Below are positions 9,533 to 16,753 of a stretch of 49,467 nt of DNA, piece after piece. The stretch lies in assembly GCF_001434815.1 (NCBI RefSeq), contig NZ_AZDU01000009.1, positions 1-49,467 on the forward strand. The letters are read 5' to 3'. Position 1 is the stretch's first letter; each line of letters opens with the position of its first letter. The stretch is from Lactobacillus equicursoris DSM 19284 = JCM 14600 = CIP 110162 (GTDB lineage Bacteria; Bacillota; Bacilli; Lactobacillales; Lactobacillaceae). Under the pieces are notes generated by a model. That model did no database searches and had not been told where the DNA came from. It worked only from the letters and a program-made list of their open reading frames with translations. The position numbers were made by a program, and so were the translations under genes.

Positions 9533-9560
9533 ATTATCACTATTTTAACAAAAATAACAA
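9533..9560 (-). promoter_or_regulatory. Putative trpS promoter with 9-bp direct repeat
   Basis: On the minus strand TTGTTA and GATAAT are 16 bases apart. The -10 lies in a short tandem repeat of ATAGTGATA (two copies plus part of a third, 9521-9545). Confidence 0.6.
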
Positions 9561-9616
9561 ATAGATTAAACCACCGCGAAAAAAGGAGTGATTTTCAACT
9601 TTTTTAAAAAACGGGC

Positions 9617-9645
9617 TTGGCGAAATCAAATTTACATGATACAAT
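9617..9645 (+). promoter_or_regulatory. tRNA-Gly promoter
   Basis: TTGGCG (9617-9622), a 17-base spacer and TACAAT (9640-9645) end 11 bases before the tRNA. Confidence 0.8.
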
Positions 9646-9656
9646 AAAAACATCTT

Positions 9657-9727
9657 GCGGGTATAGTTTAATGGTAGAACGCTAGCTTCCCAAGCTGGAG
9701 ATGAGGGTTCGATTCACTCTATCCGCT
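9657..9727 (+). tRNA. tRNA-Gly (anticodon CCC)
   Basis: A 71-base cloverleaf. The acceptor stem pairs GCGGGTA with TATCCGC and has a U discriminator. The anticodon stem pairs CTAGC with GCTGG around the loop TTCCCAA, giving anticodon CCC. The T arm carries GGTTCGATTC. No CCA is encoded. It has its own promoter and terminator and reads GGG codons. Confidence 0.96.
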
Positions 9728-9753
9728 TTATTATCAAAAATTCAATAGCTAAG

Positions 9754-9783
9754 AAAAGCTGATCCTACGGGATCAGCTTTTTT
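9754..9783 (+). terminator. tRNA-Gly terminator
   Basis: Arms AAGCTGATCC and GGATCAGCTT flank a TACG loop and are followed by a T run. Confidence 0.9.
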
Positions 9784-9881
9784 GTGTAGTTTTTTGTAAT
9801 GTTTTCTGAAAAGCCTTTATTTTTTTACTTTTAGCGCTACAATTACGGTTGAAAAACAAGAGTAATATTTGGAGGCATATC

Positions 9882-10169
9882 ATGTTTTTCAATAAATCAA
9901 TGTCTAAAGAAAATGAACAATTTAAAGAGAAGCTGGAAGAATTAATCAGCGATCCTGCAGTCAAGAGCAATTCTGCTTTGAGCGAATTGCTTTCAGGCGC
10001 GGTCAAGAAGTGCGAAAAAAACGAATCTATTCGTTCCATCGCTTCTAGCCTGGACTTACAAATCAGAAGTCACTTTGCCGAAAATGAATTGCCAAAGAGC
10101 GTTAAGGCTTTGCAACTTGACTTAGCCAAGTACACTGCTTTTGGCGCAAATGGCGTTGTTTTGAAGTAA
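9882..10169 (+). CDS. Small helical protein, bacteriocin-immunity-like
   Basis: A 95-residue soluble, charged, all-helical protein with no signal or membrane segment. Size, helix pattern and the closing stretch DLAKYTAFGANGVVL resemble enterocin A-type immunity proteins (EntA_Immun family), which bind the mannose-PTS receptor complex to protect the cell from class IIa bacteriocins. This is a resemblance by eye, not a proven assignment. The start at 9882 is chosen for its ATTTGGAGG ribosome site; an in-frame ATG at 9849 lacks one. No bacteriocin gene is adjacent, so if correct it is an orphan immunity gene. A TACAAT box at 9838-9843 may be its -10, and a shared terminator follows. Confidence 0.6.
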   Translation: MFFNKSMSKENEQFKEKLEELISDPAVKSNSALSELLSGAVKKCEKNESIRSIASSLDLQIRSHFAENELPKSVKALQLDLAKYTAFGANGVVLK

Positions 10170-10186
10170 AAAATATTTTCCCAAGC

Positions 10187-10222
10187 AAAAAGGAGTCGAA
10201 TCACAGATTCGGCTCCTTTTTT
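10187..10222. terminator. Bidirectional terminator between convergent genes
   Basis: Arms AGGAGTCGAATC and GATTCGGCTCCT around ACA, with A and T runs on both sides, close both the immunity-like gene and the CPBP gene. Confidence 0.92.
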
Positions 10223-10226
10223 ACAT

Positions 10227-10895
10227 CTAAATTGTAATGGTAATCACGGTTAAAACGCCGTTTAATACCACCAGGTAAAGCGGCAGCCACAAGGTTTGGG
10301 TGCTCAGGTAGCTCCAGGCAAAAATCATCCCCAGCAGCAGGTTAGCCGTAAAGATGATCGGCACAAACTGGAAGGTCAAAACCGCGTACAAAAGGCCTGA
10401 GCAGAGAATTCCAAAGTAAGCGACAGCCTTTTTCTCATTTCTAAACCAATAGTTGAACAAAAAGCCGCTGCACAGGTACTCTTCTAAAACCGGCAAGACG
10501 ATCCCGTTAGCCAGCATCACAAACCAGTAAAGGAGGTTTGACGAGTGCTGCATGTAGGCCATCTGCAGGCCCGATGCCGGTGCTCCTTGGTAGAGCTGCA
10601 AATAGGAAACCCCGATCCGGATCAAGGCCACCGCGACGCTTAAGATCAGGGTCTGCTTGTAGCAGCTGGTCCAGGCTAAATTATAGCTTAAGTCAAAGAA
10701 GCGCTGCTCTCTTTTAAAACGGTAAACGTAGAAAAGGCTGCACATGGCAGCCACAATGAGGAACAAGATGACATGCCAGATGCTGATGGCACTGCTCCTC
10801 AAAGCCAGGTTATCGGTCAAGGCCACCATGATAAAAAAGATCAAATAGACCAGATAGCGAATCATGTTCCCTTCTCTAGATCTCGGCGTATTCAT
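10227..10895 (-). CDS. CPBP-family intramembrane protein with degenerate active site
   Basis: A 222-residue polytopic membrane protein of about six or seven helices, related to CAAX/CPBP intramembrane glutamic endopeptidases. Some of these act as bacteriocin self-immunity proteins. The first motif is present as EEYLCSG (138-144), but the arginine of the canonical EExxxRG is a serine. At the second motif (YAVLT, about 170-174) the usual histidine is threonine. The third motif keeps N212 (VLNG) without the preceding histidine. The fold is probably kept while protease activity looks doubtful. The start has a GTAGGAGGGTAGGAG ribosome region, and an extended -10 (TGGTATAAT) lies at 10932-10940 on the minus strand. 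Confidence 0.75.
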   Translation of the reverse strand: MNTPRSREGNMIRYLVYLIFFIMVALTDNLALRSSAISIWHVILFLIVAAMCSLFYVYRFKREQRFFDLSYNLAWTSCYKQTLILSVAVALIRIGVSYLQLYQGAPASGLQMAYMQHSSNLLYWFVMLANGIVLPVLEEYLCSGFLFNYWFRNEKKAVAYFGILCSGLLYAVLTFQFVPIIFTANLLLGMIFAWSYLSTQTLWLPLYLVVLNGVLTVITITI

Positions 10896-10931
10896 ACTCC
10901 TACCCTCCTACGTAATGCTTATGAATAATTA

Positions 10932-10940
10932 ATTATACCA
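10932..10940 (-). promoter_or_regulatory. Extended -10 promoter of the CPBP gene
   Basis: TGGTATAAT on the minus strand, 37 bases before the start codon. No good -35 box is seen, as is common for extended -10 promoters. Confidence 0.6.
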
Positions 10941-11084
10941 AAGATTAGGCCTAGTTTTATGTCTTTCTTTTGACAAAAAAGCTACAGGCAGTGCAATGTT
11001 TTTAAGAAATACGTTCCTTTTCTCGTTTTTCTCTTTTCATACTTTTTGCCAAAAAGGCTTGGTCAAATAAAATCCAAACTAATT

Positions 11085-11093
11085 TGCTATAAT
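11085..11093 (+). promoter_or_regulatory. Extended -10 promoter of nrtR
   Basis: TGCTATAAT 43 bases before the nrtR start, with no convincing -35 box. Confidence 0.6.
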
Positions 11094-11135
11094 GTAGAAA
11101 TAGAAAAAAGCACTATTGGAAAGTGACGTGATACC

Positions 11136-11900
11136 ATGGCTGATTTAGAGAAGATTGTGGCCCGGCCCTTAATTACCATTACCAACTTAATCTGGAGCTT
11201 CAACAAAGAAACCAGCAAGGTCCAGCTCCTGCTTATCCGCCGCAAGGACGAACCCTTCGCTGGTCAGTGGGCCCTGCCCGAAACCCTGCTCCGGGAAAAA
11301 GAAAGTGCCGACCAAGCGGCTGTCCGCTTGATCAAGGACAAGATCGGGTTGGACCTGCCTGAATCGTCCACTGAGCAACTGGCCACCTTCACTTCCCCTG
11401 ACCGGGCTCCAGGCGAGCGGGCGCTAGCCCTGACCTACATGACCTACCTGCCCGCCATGCCGGCCCTGCGGCCTGGCTACGGAGCCAGCGCCGTTGACTG
11501 GTTTAGCTTTGAAAATTTTGGCCACAAGTATGAGCTGACTTCTGGCAATGAAGGCTTGACCTTTATCCTGGCCCAAGATTCGCGCGCCCTAGCCTTTGAC
11601 CACGACGAAATCGTGGCCGTGGCCATCCAGCGGATCCGCAACAAGTTAGACTACCAGCCAACTATCTTGCAAATCCTGGGGCCCAGCTTCACCCTGCGCC
11701 AGGCCCGGGAAGTCTACGCTCCCTTCTTCCAAACCAGCGTAGACAAGATCGACAATTCCAACTTCCGCAAGACCCATGGATTCCTCTTTACGGAACTCGG
11801 CGTGCAGAAGAATTTTCATAAAAGTGGCCGGCCACCCAAACTATATTGTCTGAAAAACTTGCAAAATAACATTTTATGGAGTAAAGTTGACGTCAAGTAA
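11136..11900 (+). CDS. nrtR: NrtR, Nudix-related repressor of NAD salvage
   Basis: The protein has an N-terminal Nudix-like domain (about 10-150) fused to a C-terminal winged helix (about 165-250), the architecture of NrtR. NrtR represses NAD biosynthesis genes and is released by ADP-ribose. The Nudix box is eroded: where hydrolases have RELxEE this protein reads RLIKDK, so catalytic glutamates are missing and a sensor role is favoured over hydrolysis. The winged helix ends with SGRPPKLYCLKN. It directly precedes pncA and pncB, the classic target genes. A perfect 21-bp palindrome overlaps its stop codon. Confidence 0.88.
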   Translation: MADLEKIVARPLITITNLIWSFNKETSKVQLLLIRRKDEPFAGQWALPETLLREKESADQAAVRLIKDKIGLDLPESSTEQLATFTSPDRAPGERALALTYMTYLPAMPALRPGYGASAVDWFSFENFGHKYELTSGNEGLTFILAQDSRALAFDHDEIVAVAIQRIRNKLDYQPTILQILGPSFTLRQAREVYAPFFQTSVDKIDNSNFRKTHGFLFTELGVQKNFHKSGRPPKLYCLKNLQNNILWSKVDVK

Positions 11901-11919
11901 GTAAAAGTTTATTTTACTT
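11899..11919. promoter_or_regulatory. Candidate NrtR operator, perfect 21-bp palindrome
   Basis: AAGTAAAA (11899-11906) and TTTTACTT (11912-11919) are perfect 8-base inverted arms around a 5-base centre. The size matches the 21-bp operators known for NrtR. It lies just upstream of the pncA promoter region, whose likely -10 is TATACT (11946-11951). Confidence 0.75.
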
Positions 11920-11972
11920 TTATTTTTACTGGTTTTTAGGTAAATTATACTTTTAACAAAGGATTAGGAATA

Positions 11973-12527
11973 ATGGAAGACGAAGCTCTATTAATTATTG
12001 ACTACACCAACGACTTTGTTGACGACAAGGGGGCCTTGACCTGCGGCAAGCCTGCCCAAGTCCTGGCTGACCAAATCGTGAAGTTAGCTGATCAATTTTT
12101 AACAAGTGGCAAGTGGGTTATCTTGCCAACCGACAAGCACTATAAGGGGAATCCTTATCACCCAGAAACCAAGCTCTTCCCGCCTCACAACCTGCCAAAT
12201 ACTTGGGGCAGAGAGTTTTATGGTCCCTTGCAAACTTGGTATAATGAACACAAAGACAATGACCGCGTAGTGGTCTTGGATAAGTCACGCTACTCCGCTT
12301 TCTGCGGGACGGAGCTGGACCTCTTTTTAAGAGAAAGAAAGGTCTCACGCGTCCACTTAACCGGCGTTTGCACCGACATCTGCGTTTTGCACACGGCGAT
12401 GGATGCCTACAATCACGGCTATGACATCACCGTTCACGAAAAGGCGGTTGCCGCTTTGAACGACGCTGGGCAAAACTGGGCCTTGAACCACTTCAAGTCC
12501 TGCCTGGGCGCGGAAGTTGTCGATTAA
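11973..12527 (+). CDS. pncA: Nicotinamidase PncA
   Basis: A cysteine hydrolase of the isochorismatase fold that deamidates nicotinamide to nicotinate, the first step of the PncA-PncB salvage route to NAD. The catalytic triad is visible as D10 (LLIIDYTNDF), K104 (VLDKSRYSAF) and C137 (TDICVLH). The length, 184 residues, is standard. It is the first gene behind the palindrome downstream of nrtR, and pncB follows after 44 bases. Starts with ATG after AAAGGATTAGG. Confidence 0.95.
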   Translation: MEDEALLIIDYTNDFVDDKGALTCGKPAQVLADQIVKLADQFLTSGKWVILPTDKHYKGNPYHPETKLFPPHNLPNTWGREFYGPLQTWYNEHKDNDRVVVLDKSRYSAFCGTELDLFLRERKVSRVHLTGVCTDICVLHTAMDAYNHGYDITVHEKAVAALNDAGQNWALNHFKSCLGAEVVD

Positions 12528-12571
12528 TTTTATTTTGTAGTTATATATTGAGAAAGTAGATTTTTATTACT

Positions 12572-14014
12572 ATGTCTTTATCACACGCATTAATTACTGA
12601 CCTGTATGAATTCTCCATGGCCAATGGCTACTTTGAAACCCTGCCAAGAGATACTGAAGCCGTTTTTGACGTCTTCTACCGGACCGTTCCAGACAACGGC
12701 TCCTTCGTTATCTCAGCGGGTTTGGAACAAGTCGTTGAACAACTGAGAGGCTTCCACTACACCAAGGAAGACATCGACTACTTAAAGTCCCTCAAGCTGT
12801 TTAGCGATGAATTCATCTCCTACTTGGAAACGATGACCTTCGACTGCGTGGTTTACGCTATTCCAGAAGGTACCCCAGTCTTTCCAAGAGTCCCAATCTT
12901 AACGGTTAAGGGGCCTTTAATTCAATGCCAATTGCTCGAAACCTTTGTTTTGAACTTAATCAACCACCAATCCCTGATCGCCACTAAGTCCCGCCGGATC
13001 AACCTGGCTGCCGCTGGCCGCCCAGTCATGGAATTCGGTGCTCGCCGGGCCCAAGGCCCAGACGCTTCTGTTTTGGGCGCTAGAGCTGCTGTGATCGGCG
13101 GCTGCGGGTCAACCAGCAACGTCTTGTCTGCTGCCAAGTACAACATTCCAGTTGCCGGTACCATGGCTCACGCCTGGGTCCAAAGCTTCCCAACTGAACT
13201 GGATGCCTTTGAAAAGTGGGCACAAGTTTACCCAGACAATGCCCTGCTCTTGGTTGACACCTACGACGTTTTGAACTCTGGTGTGCCAAACGCCATCAAG
13301 GTCTTCAAGGAACTCCGCGAAAAAGGCTACAAAAAGTTCGGGATCCGGATCGACTCCGGCGACATCGCCAAGTTGTCACGCAAGGCCCGGAAGCTGATGG
13401 ACGACGCCGGCTTCCCAGAAGCAACCATCACTGCTTCAAACGCCTTGAACGAAAACGTGATTCACTCCCTCTTGCAAGAAGGGGCTCCACTTGACAGCTT
13501 TGGCGTTGGTGAACAACTCATCACTAGCTCTAGCTCTCCAGTTTTGAGCGGGGTCTTCAAGCTGGCAGCCTTGAAGGTTGACGGCGGCGACTGGGAACCA
13601 AAGATCAAGCTGTCCAACTCCAAGGAAAAGATCACCCTGCCAGGGGAAAAGAAGGCTTACCGTCTCTACCACAAGGGCACGAGAAACGCCTTTGCGGACG
13701 TAATCGCCCTGGCCGACGAAGAATTGCCTGAAGAATTTGTTGGGATCAACATGGACCCAATGATGACTGAAACCGAAGCTGACTTAAAGGACTTCGATGC
13801 TGAATTGCTGACGCAAGTCGTAGTTGGGCCAAGAGCTCAGTCAATTGAAACTGACACCTTTAAGATTCAAAAGCACATGTACGAAAAGCTGGCTGAACTT
13901 CCTGAAGAAACGCAAAGATTGCTTAACCCAGACCGTTACCCAGTTTACCTGACTCCAGCCTTGGCTGATCTGCAACAAAAGATGATCAAGGATCACAAGG
14001 AAAAGAAGTATTAA
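12572..14014 (+). CDS. pncB: Nicotinate phosphoribosyltransferase PncB
   Basis: This enzyme joins nicotinate and PRPP to form nicotinate mononucleotide, coupled to ATP hydrolysis. The 480 residues show the family N-terminus (ALITDLYEFSMANGYF), the MEFGARRAQGPDA segment, GTMAHAWVQSFPTE with the expected active-site histidine, and the phosphate-binding GIRIDSGDI. It is co-directional with nrtR and pncA and is followed by a strong terminator, so pncA-pncB probably form one NrtR-controlled transcript. Codon use is strongly biased, consistent with high expression. Confidence 0.96.
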   Translation: MSLSHALITDLYEFSMANGYFETLPRDTEAVFDVFYRTVPDNGSFVISAGLEQVVEQLRGFHYTKEDIDYLKSLKLFSDEFISYLETMTFDCVVYAIPEGTPVFPRVPILTVKGPLIQCQLLETFVLNLINHQSLIATKSRRINLAAAGRPVMEFGARRAQGPDASVLGARAAVIGGCGSTSNVLSAAKYNIPVAGTMAHAWVQSFPTELDAFEKWAQVYPDNALLLVDTYDVLNSGVPNAIKVFKELREKGYKKFGIRIDSGDIAKLSRKARKLMDDAGFPEATITASNALNENVIHSLLQEGAPLDSFGVGEQLITSSSSPVLSGVFKLAALKVDGGDWEPKIKLSNSKEKITLPGEKKAYRLYHKGTRNAFADVIALADEELPEEFVGINMDPMMTETEADLKDFDAELLTQVVVGPRAQSIETDTFKIQKHMYEKLAELPEETQRLLNPDRYPVYLTPALADLQQKMIKDHKEKKY

Positions 14015-14031
14015 AATAAATACTGAATTAC

Positions 14032-14070
14032 AAAAAGGCTTAACCCTAATATCGAGGTTAAGCCTTTTTT
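14032..14070 (+). terminator. pncB terminator
   Basis: AAGGCTTAACC pairs with GGTTAAGCCTT and is followed by six T residues. Confidence 0.92.
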
Positions 14071-14080
14071 GCTGGGCAAT

Positions 14081-14109
14081 TTGACAAGTTCAAACGGAAG
14101 CGATATAAC
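14081..14109 (+). promoter_or_regulatory. Promoter of the frameshifted secreted-peptide gene
   Basis: A consensus TTGACA (14081-14086), 17-base spacer and TATAAC (14104-14109), 22 bases before the start codon. Confidence 0.85.
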
Positions 14110-14131
14110 AAAAATGGTAAAGGAGTAAAAT

Positions 14132-14748
14132 ATGAAGTCTAAAAAATAATAATCTCTTTTATTGCAGCAGTACTTTTTGTATCATCAAGCAACCTATTCA
14201 TTTCTTTTGCCAAAGCAGACAATGCTGTTTCTCCTAATCAAATTGAGCAAGTTTTAGATGACACTAATACTACATCTGGTTCACTCAAGTTAGATTCTGA
14301 GCAAATAAACAATATCGATTCTCAAATTCAAGAAAAGGTTAGTGTAGTGTCTAGTGATAACGAATCCACAGCTACACTAACCGATGATGATCTGATCGAT
14401 ATTTTAAGTAACATTCTAACACCCCAGCAACTTGATCAAGTACAAGCAGCTAAACATCATCAAGGAGTTACTAAGATTATTTGGCATGGTAAAGCTCGAT
14501 ACGGCAATGTAGATATCTATCTCAGCAAAAGAATGTTAAATGCGCTTAGAGGCGTATCTATTACAGCTGGTTACACTATCATGTATACATTATTGTCTAA
14601 AGTCTGGCCCTATGAAGCTTCGATTGAAGAAAAACAGATGGCGAAATTTATTATCACCAACTATATCAAACACACAGAAAAAGGATTTTCTTATGGAAGA
14701 AAGTTCATTTTCAGATCATGGAAATTTAAAGGGTGGAGATATCAATAA
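14132..14748 (+). pseudogene. Secreted peptide precursor, frameshifted in an A6 tract
   Basis: The ATG at 14132 has an ideal AAAGGAG ribosome site and a consensus promoter, but the frame is ATG AAG TCT AAA AAA TAA and stops after five codons. One extra A in the A6 tract (14141-14146) would restore a 200-plus-residue open frame to 14748. That frame starts MKSKK and has a classical signal peptide (IIISFIAAVLFVSSSNLFISF, cleaved near AKA). A polar region and a C-terminal stretch with a hydrophobic core (GVSITAGYTIMYTLL) and a basic tail (SYGRKFIFRSWKFKGWRYQ) follow. I do not recognise the family; it looks like an exported antimicrobial or effector. The DNA is much more AT-rich than the neighbours. 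Alternatives are decay, slippage-based phase switching or a sequencing error. Confidence 0.7.
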
Positions 14749-15014
14749 TGAACAGATACTTTCCAACAAAAAAATCGATTTGTCTATTTTGGTTTTCGAT
14801 CCTTGCTAGCATCCTCACTGCCGTTAGTCTCTTATGGATCTCAGGATCCTCGGTCTTCTTCATCGACTGGCTCGGCGCAGCAATCTTCTATGCCTATTTA
14901 GACAGCCTGTCTTTCTTATCTGATCGTAAGACATTAAAATGTACTTTTACCGTTATTTTCTATGTAATTTCGGTTATTCTTGATATTTTGGTATTTTTCA
15001 TTTCTGGCAAGTAA
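14748..15014 (+). CDS. Small membrane protein, possible immunity partner
   Basis: An 88-residue protein with three hydrophobic helices (about 13-30, 36-57 and 66-85) and a short lysine end. The ATG at 14748 overlaps the stop codon of the preceding secreted-peptide frame (TAATG), with GGGTGGAG upstream, so it is translationally coupled to that gene. Such a secreted-peptide and small-membrane-protein couple is the usual layout of bacteriocin plus immunity. The function is inferred from layout only; I recognise no family. If the upstream frame is broken, this gene may still be expressed as an orphan protector. Confidence 0.65.
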   Translation: MNRYFPTKKSICLFWFSILASILTAVSLLWISGSSVFFIDWLGAAIFYAYLDSLSFLSDRKTLKCTFTVIFYVISVILDILVFFISGK

Positions 15015-15042
15015 AAAGCTTAGTCATTGACTAAGCTTTTTT
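15013..15042. terminator. Bidirectional terminator
   Basis: AAAAAGCTTAGTC pairs with GACTAAGCTTTTTT around a short ATT loop. It serves both the small membrane protein gene and the convergent fic gene. Confidence 0.92.
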
Positions 15043-15043
15043 A

Positions 15044-16102
15044 TTATTCACCATCATTTCTCAGATAGTAGGTTCCCCGTCCGGCACCCTTTTTAACTAA
15101 GTAACCTTCTTCGGTTAACTTACGCAAAGCGGTCGCAATTGAGGACCGACTGAGACTTGGACAGTGGATCAAGGCATCTCTGCTTGTGAATTTGCCCAGT
15201 TGTTCAGCCGCATATACTTTGACAATTTCGTATGCATTGCTTGGCGCATCTTCACTCATCAGTCCGACCCGGTCTTCAAAGTCGGTGTAGCAGGCCAAAA
15301 TTACCTGTAGTAAGTACTTGATAAACGGAACTGGATCATTTTTGCCTTCATACCAGCCTAGATCGATTCTCTGCAAGACCTCATAATAGACATCCTTGGT
15401 TTCTTCAATCTTCTTTTCAATACTGATATACTTCCCAACATTATAGCCGTTTTGATAGAGCAAAAGCAAGGTCAAAAGCCGGCTCATCCGACCATTGCCA
15501 TCATTAAAGGGGTGGATGCAGAGAAAGTCACAGATGAATACGGGGATTAAGATTAAGGGATCAACTTTTTCCTGTGCCAGGGCCTGTTCATAAGCCTGGC
15601 ACAGATTATCGATGGCTTGCGGCGTATCATATGGCGGAATCGGCGTAAATAGCGTTACATTTTCGCCATTCGGCAGAGTTTCATTGATGTAATTTTGAAC
15701 GCTCTTAAAGTGACCACCATAAGATACCCCGGATCTGCGGAAAAGATTTTTGTGCAGCTGCAGGATGTAGGCTGGAGTAATTTTAATGTAGTCGTAGCTC
15801 TCATGAATCGTATTCAACACATCCCGGTAACCCATGATTTCATCTTCATCGCGGTTTCTCGGAGTAGTCTTATCGTCCATTAGTTGCCTCATCCGGGTAC
15901 TAGTTGTGACAATCCCTTCGATTTTGTTAGAAGACTCAGTACTTTGAATTTTGGCAATCTCAACCAGCCGAGTCAGTTCCACTGGCTTTTGCCGAATAAA
16001 GAGGTCTTGTCGCCCTTTATATTCATGAATCTTGGCCACCAAATTGACAATTTCCATCGGCCAGGATTGGTTAGCAAGTTTAGTGTAGTCAAAAGTTTTC
16101 AT
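15044..16102 (-). CDS. Fic/DOC family AMP-transferase-like protein, autoinhibited class II
   Basis: A 352-residue Fic protein expected to transfer AMP from ATP to hydroxyl groups on target proteins. The catalytic loop HPFNDGNGR (197-205) is intact. The inhibitory helix motif S-x-x-x-E-G is present at 58-63 (SNKIEG), before the Fic core as in class II Fic proteins. The protein is therefore self-inhibited, with E62 predicted to block the ATP site. The C-terminal 70 residues form a winged-helix DNA-binding domain (SRDALIHCPSLSRSSIATALRKL), so it may bind its own promoter. No SD sequence is evident before the ATG. It lies in an AT-rich patch with five repeated motifs upstream and is likely horizontally acquired. 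Confidence 0.9.
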   Translation of the reverse strand: MKTFDYTKLANQSWPMEIVNLVAKIHEYKGRQDLFIRQKPVELTRLVEIAKIQSTESSNKIEGIVTTSTRMRQLMDDKTTPRNRDEDEIMGYRDVLNTIHESYDYIKITPAYILQLHKNLFRRSGVSYGGHFKSVQNYINETLPNGENVTLFTPIPPYDTPQAIDNLCQAYEQALAQEKVDPLILIPVFICDFLCIHPFNDGNGRMSRLLTLLLLYQNGYNVGKYISIEKKIEETKDVYYEVLQRIDLGWYEGKNDPVPFIKYLLQVILACYTDFEDRVGLMSEDAPSNAYEIVKVYAAEQLGKFTSRDALIHCPSLSRSSIATALRKLTEEGYLVKKGAGRGTYYLRNDGE

Positions 16103-16105
16103 TGT

Positions 16106-16186
16106 TTATCGTCCAATTATCGTCCAATTTATCATTTATCGTCCAATTTTAAGCGATTTTGGACGATAATTCAATTAATTGGACGC
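16106..16186. repeat. Five-copy TTATCGTCCAA operator-like cluster upstream of fic
   Basis: TTATCGTCCAATT occurs in direct orientation at 16106-16118, 16117-16129 and 16136-16148. The inverted form TTGGACGATAA occurs at 16159-16169 and a partial AATTGGACG at 16177-16185. The copies cover the fic promoter and leader, as expected of a regulator binding site. Confidence 0.85.
16146..16174 (-). promoter_or_regulatory. fic promoter embedded in the repeat cluster
   Basis: TTGAAT and TAAAAT on the minus strand with a 17-base spacer. Both boxes touch or overlap copies of the TTATCGTCCAA motif, so a bound protein would block RNA polymerase. Confidence 0.7.
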
Positions 16187-16201
16187 AAAATAGTAGATAT
16201 G

Positions 16202-16239
16202 AAAATAGCTCTAGTCCCTTTTGGGCTAGAGCTATTTTT
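16202..16239 (-). terminator. mscL terminator
   Basis: AAAATAGCTCTAGCCC pairs with GGGACTAGAGCTATTTT on the minus strand, directly after the mscL stop. Confidence 0.88.
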
Positions 16240-16240
16240 C

Positions 16241-16705
16241 TTACTTAGCCAATTCTGACGTGCACATTGGGCAACGAGTGGCTTCGATGTTGATCTCGCT
16301 CTTGCAGAAAGGACAGGTCTTAGTTTCAGCTGCCTCTTCTTCTGCTTCGTCTTTTTTCACAATGGAGCTAGCCTTGTTAAAAGCCTTCACGATCAAGAAC
16401 AAGACGAAGGCCATCAGCAAGAAGTTGATCGTCGCCGTCAAAAATTTCCCGTAAGCCAGCTTGATCCCAGCGAATTTCAAGGAGAACTGATCAAAGTTCA
16501 TCCCGCCGATCAAACCCAAGAGCGGGCTGATGATGTCCTTGACCAAGGACTGAACGATGCTGGTGAAGGCACCACCAATGATGATACCAACGGCCATGTC
16601 CATCACGTTGCCCTTGGAAATGAAGGCCTTGAATTCACCGAAGAAGCCCTTGGTGGATTCGATCGCCTTGTTGTCCGTCAAATTTACTTTACCTTTACTT
16701 GCCAT
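16241..16705 (-). CDS. mscL: Large-conductance mechanosensitive channel MscL with C-terminal zinc ribbon
   Basis: A homopentameric osmotic safety valve that opens under membrane tension on hypo-osmotic shock. The N-terminal amphipathic helix (GFFGEFKAFISKGNVMDMAVG), TM1 with the GIIIGGAFTSIV pore segment, the periplasmic loop and TM2 (about 90-108) are all recognisable. Unusually the C-terminus continues through an acidic linker (EAEEEAAE) into a CPFC-x10-CPMC motif (C131, C134, C145, C148), a rubredoxin-like zinc ribbon. Total length is 154 residues against about 120-140 for ordinary MscL. It lies 48 bases behind ansA and is probably the last gene of marR-ansA-mscL. A TATAAT in the gap might also give it its own promoter. 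Confidence 0.95.
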   Translation of the reverse strand: MASKGKVNLTDNKAIESTKGFFGEFKAFISKGNVMDMAVGIIIGGAFTSIVQSLVKDIISPLLGLIGGMNFDQFSLKFAGIKLAYGKFLTATINFLLMAFVLFLIVKAFNKASSIVKKDEAEEEAAETKTCPFCKSEINIEATRCPMCTSELAK

Positions 16706-16753
16706 CTTTTTCCTCTTCCTCCAGATAGATTATAGGTTACTTTTTTAAAAAAA

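Noticed and set aside
9474-9600. T-box leader for trpS
   Set aside because: The region is too short and lacks the T-box sequence and specifier stem.
9773-10039. Minus-strand frame opposite the immunity-like gene
   Set aside because: It starts without a ribosome site, overlaps the tRNA terminator and mirrors a plus-strand gene that has an ideal SD sequence.
14141-14152. Programmed -1 frameshifting at the A6 tract
   Set aside because: The heptamer is T AAA AAA, not a canonical slippery site, and no stimulatory stem or pseudoknot is evident; decay or slippage is simpler.
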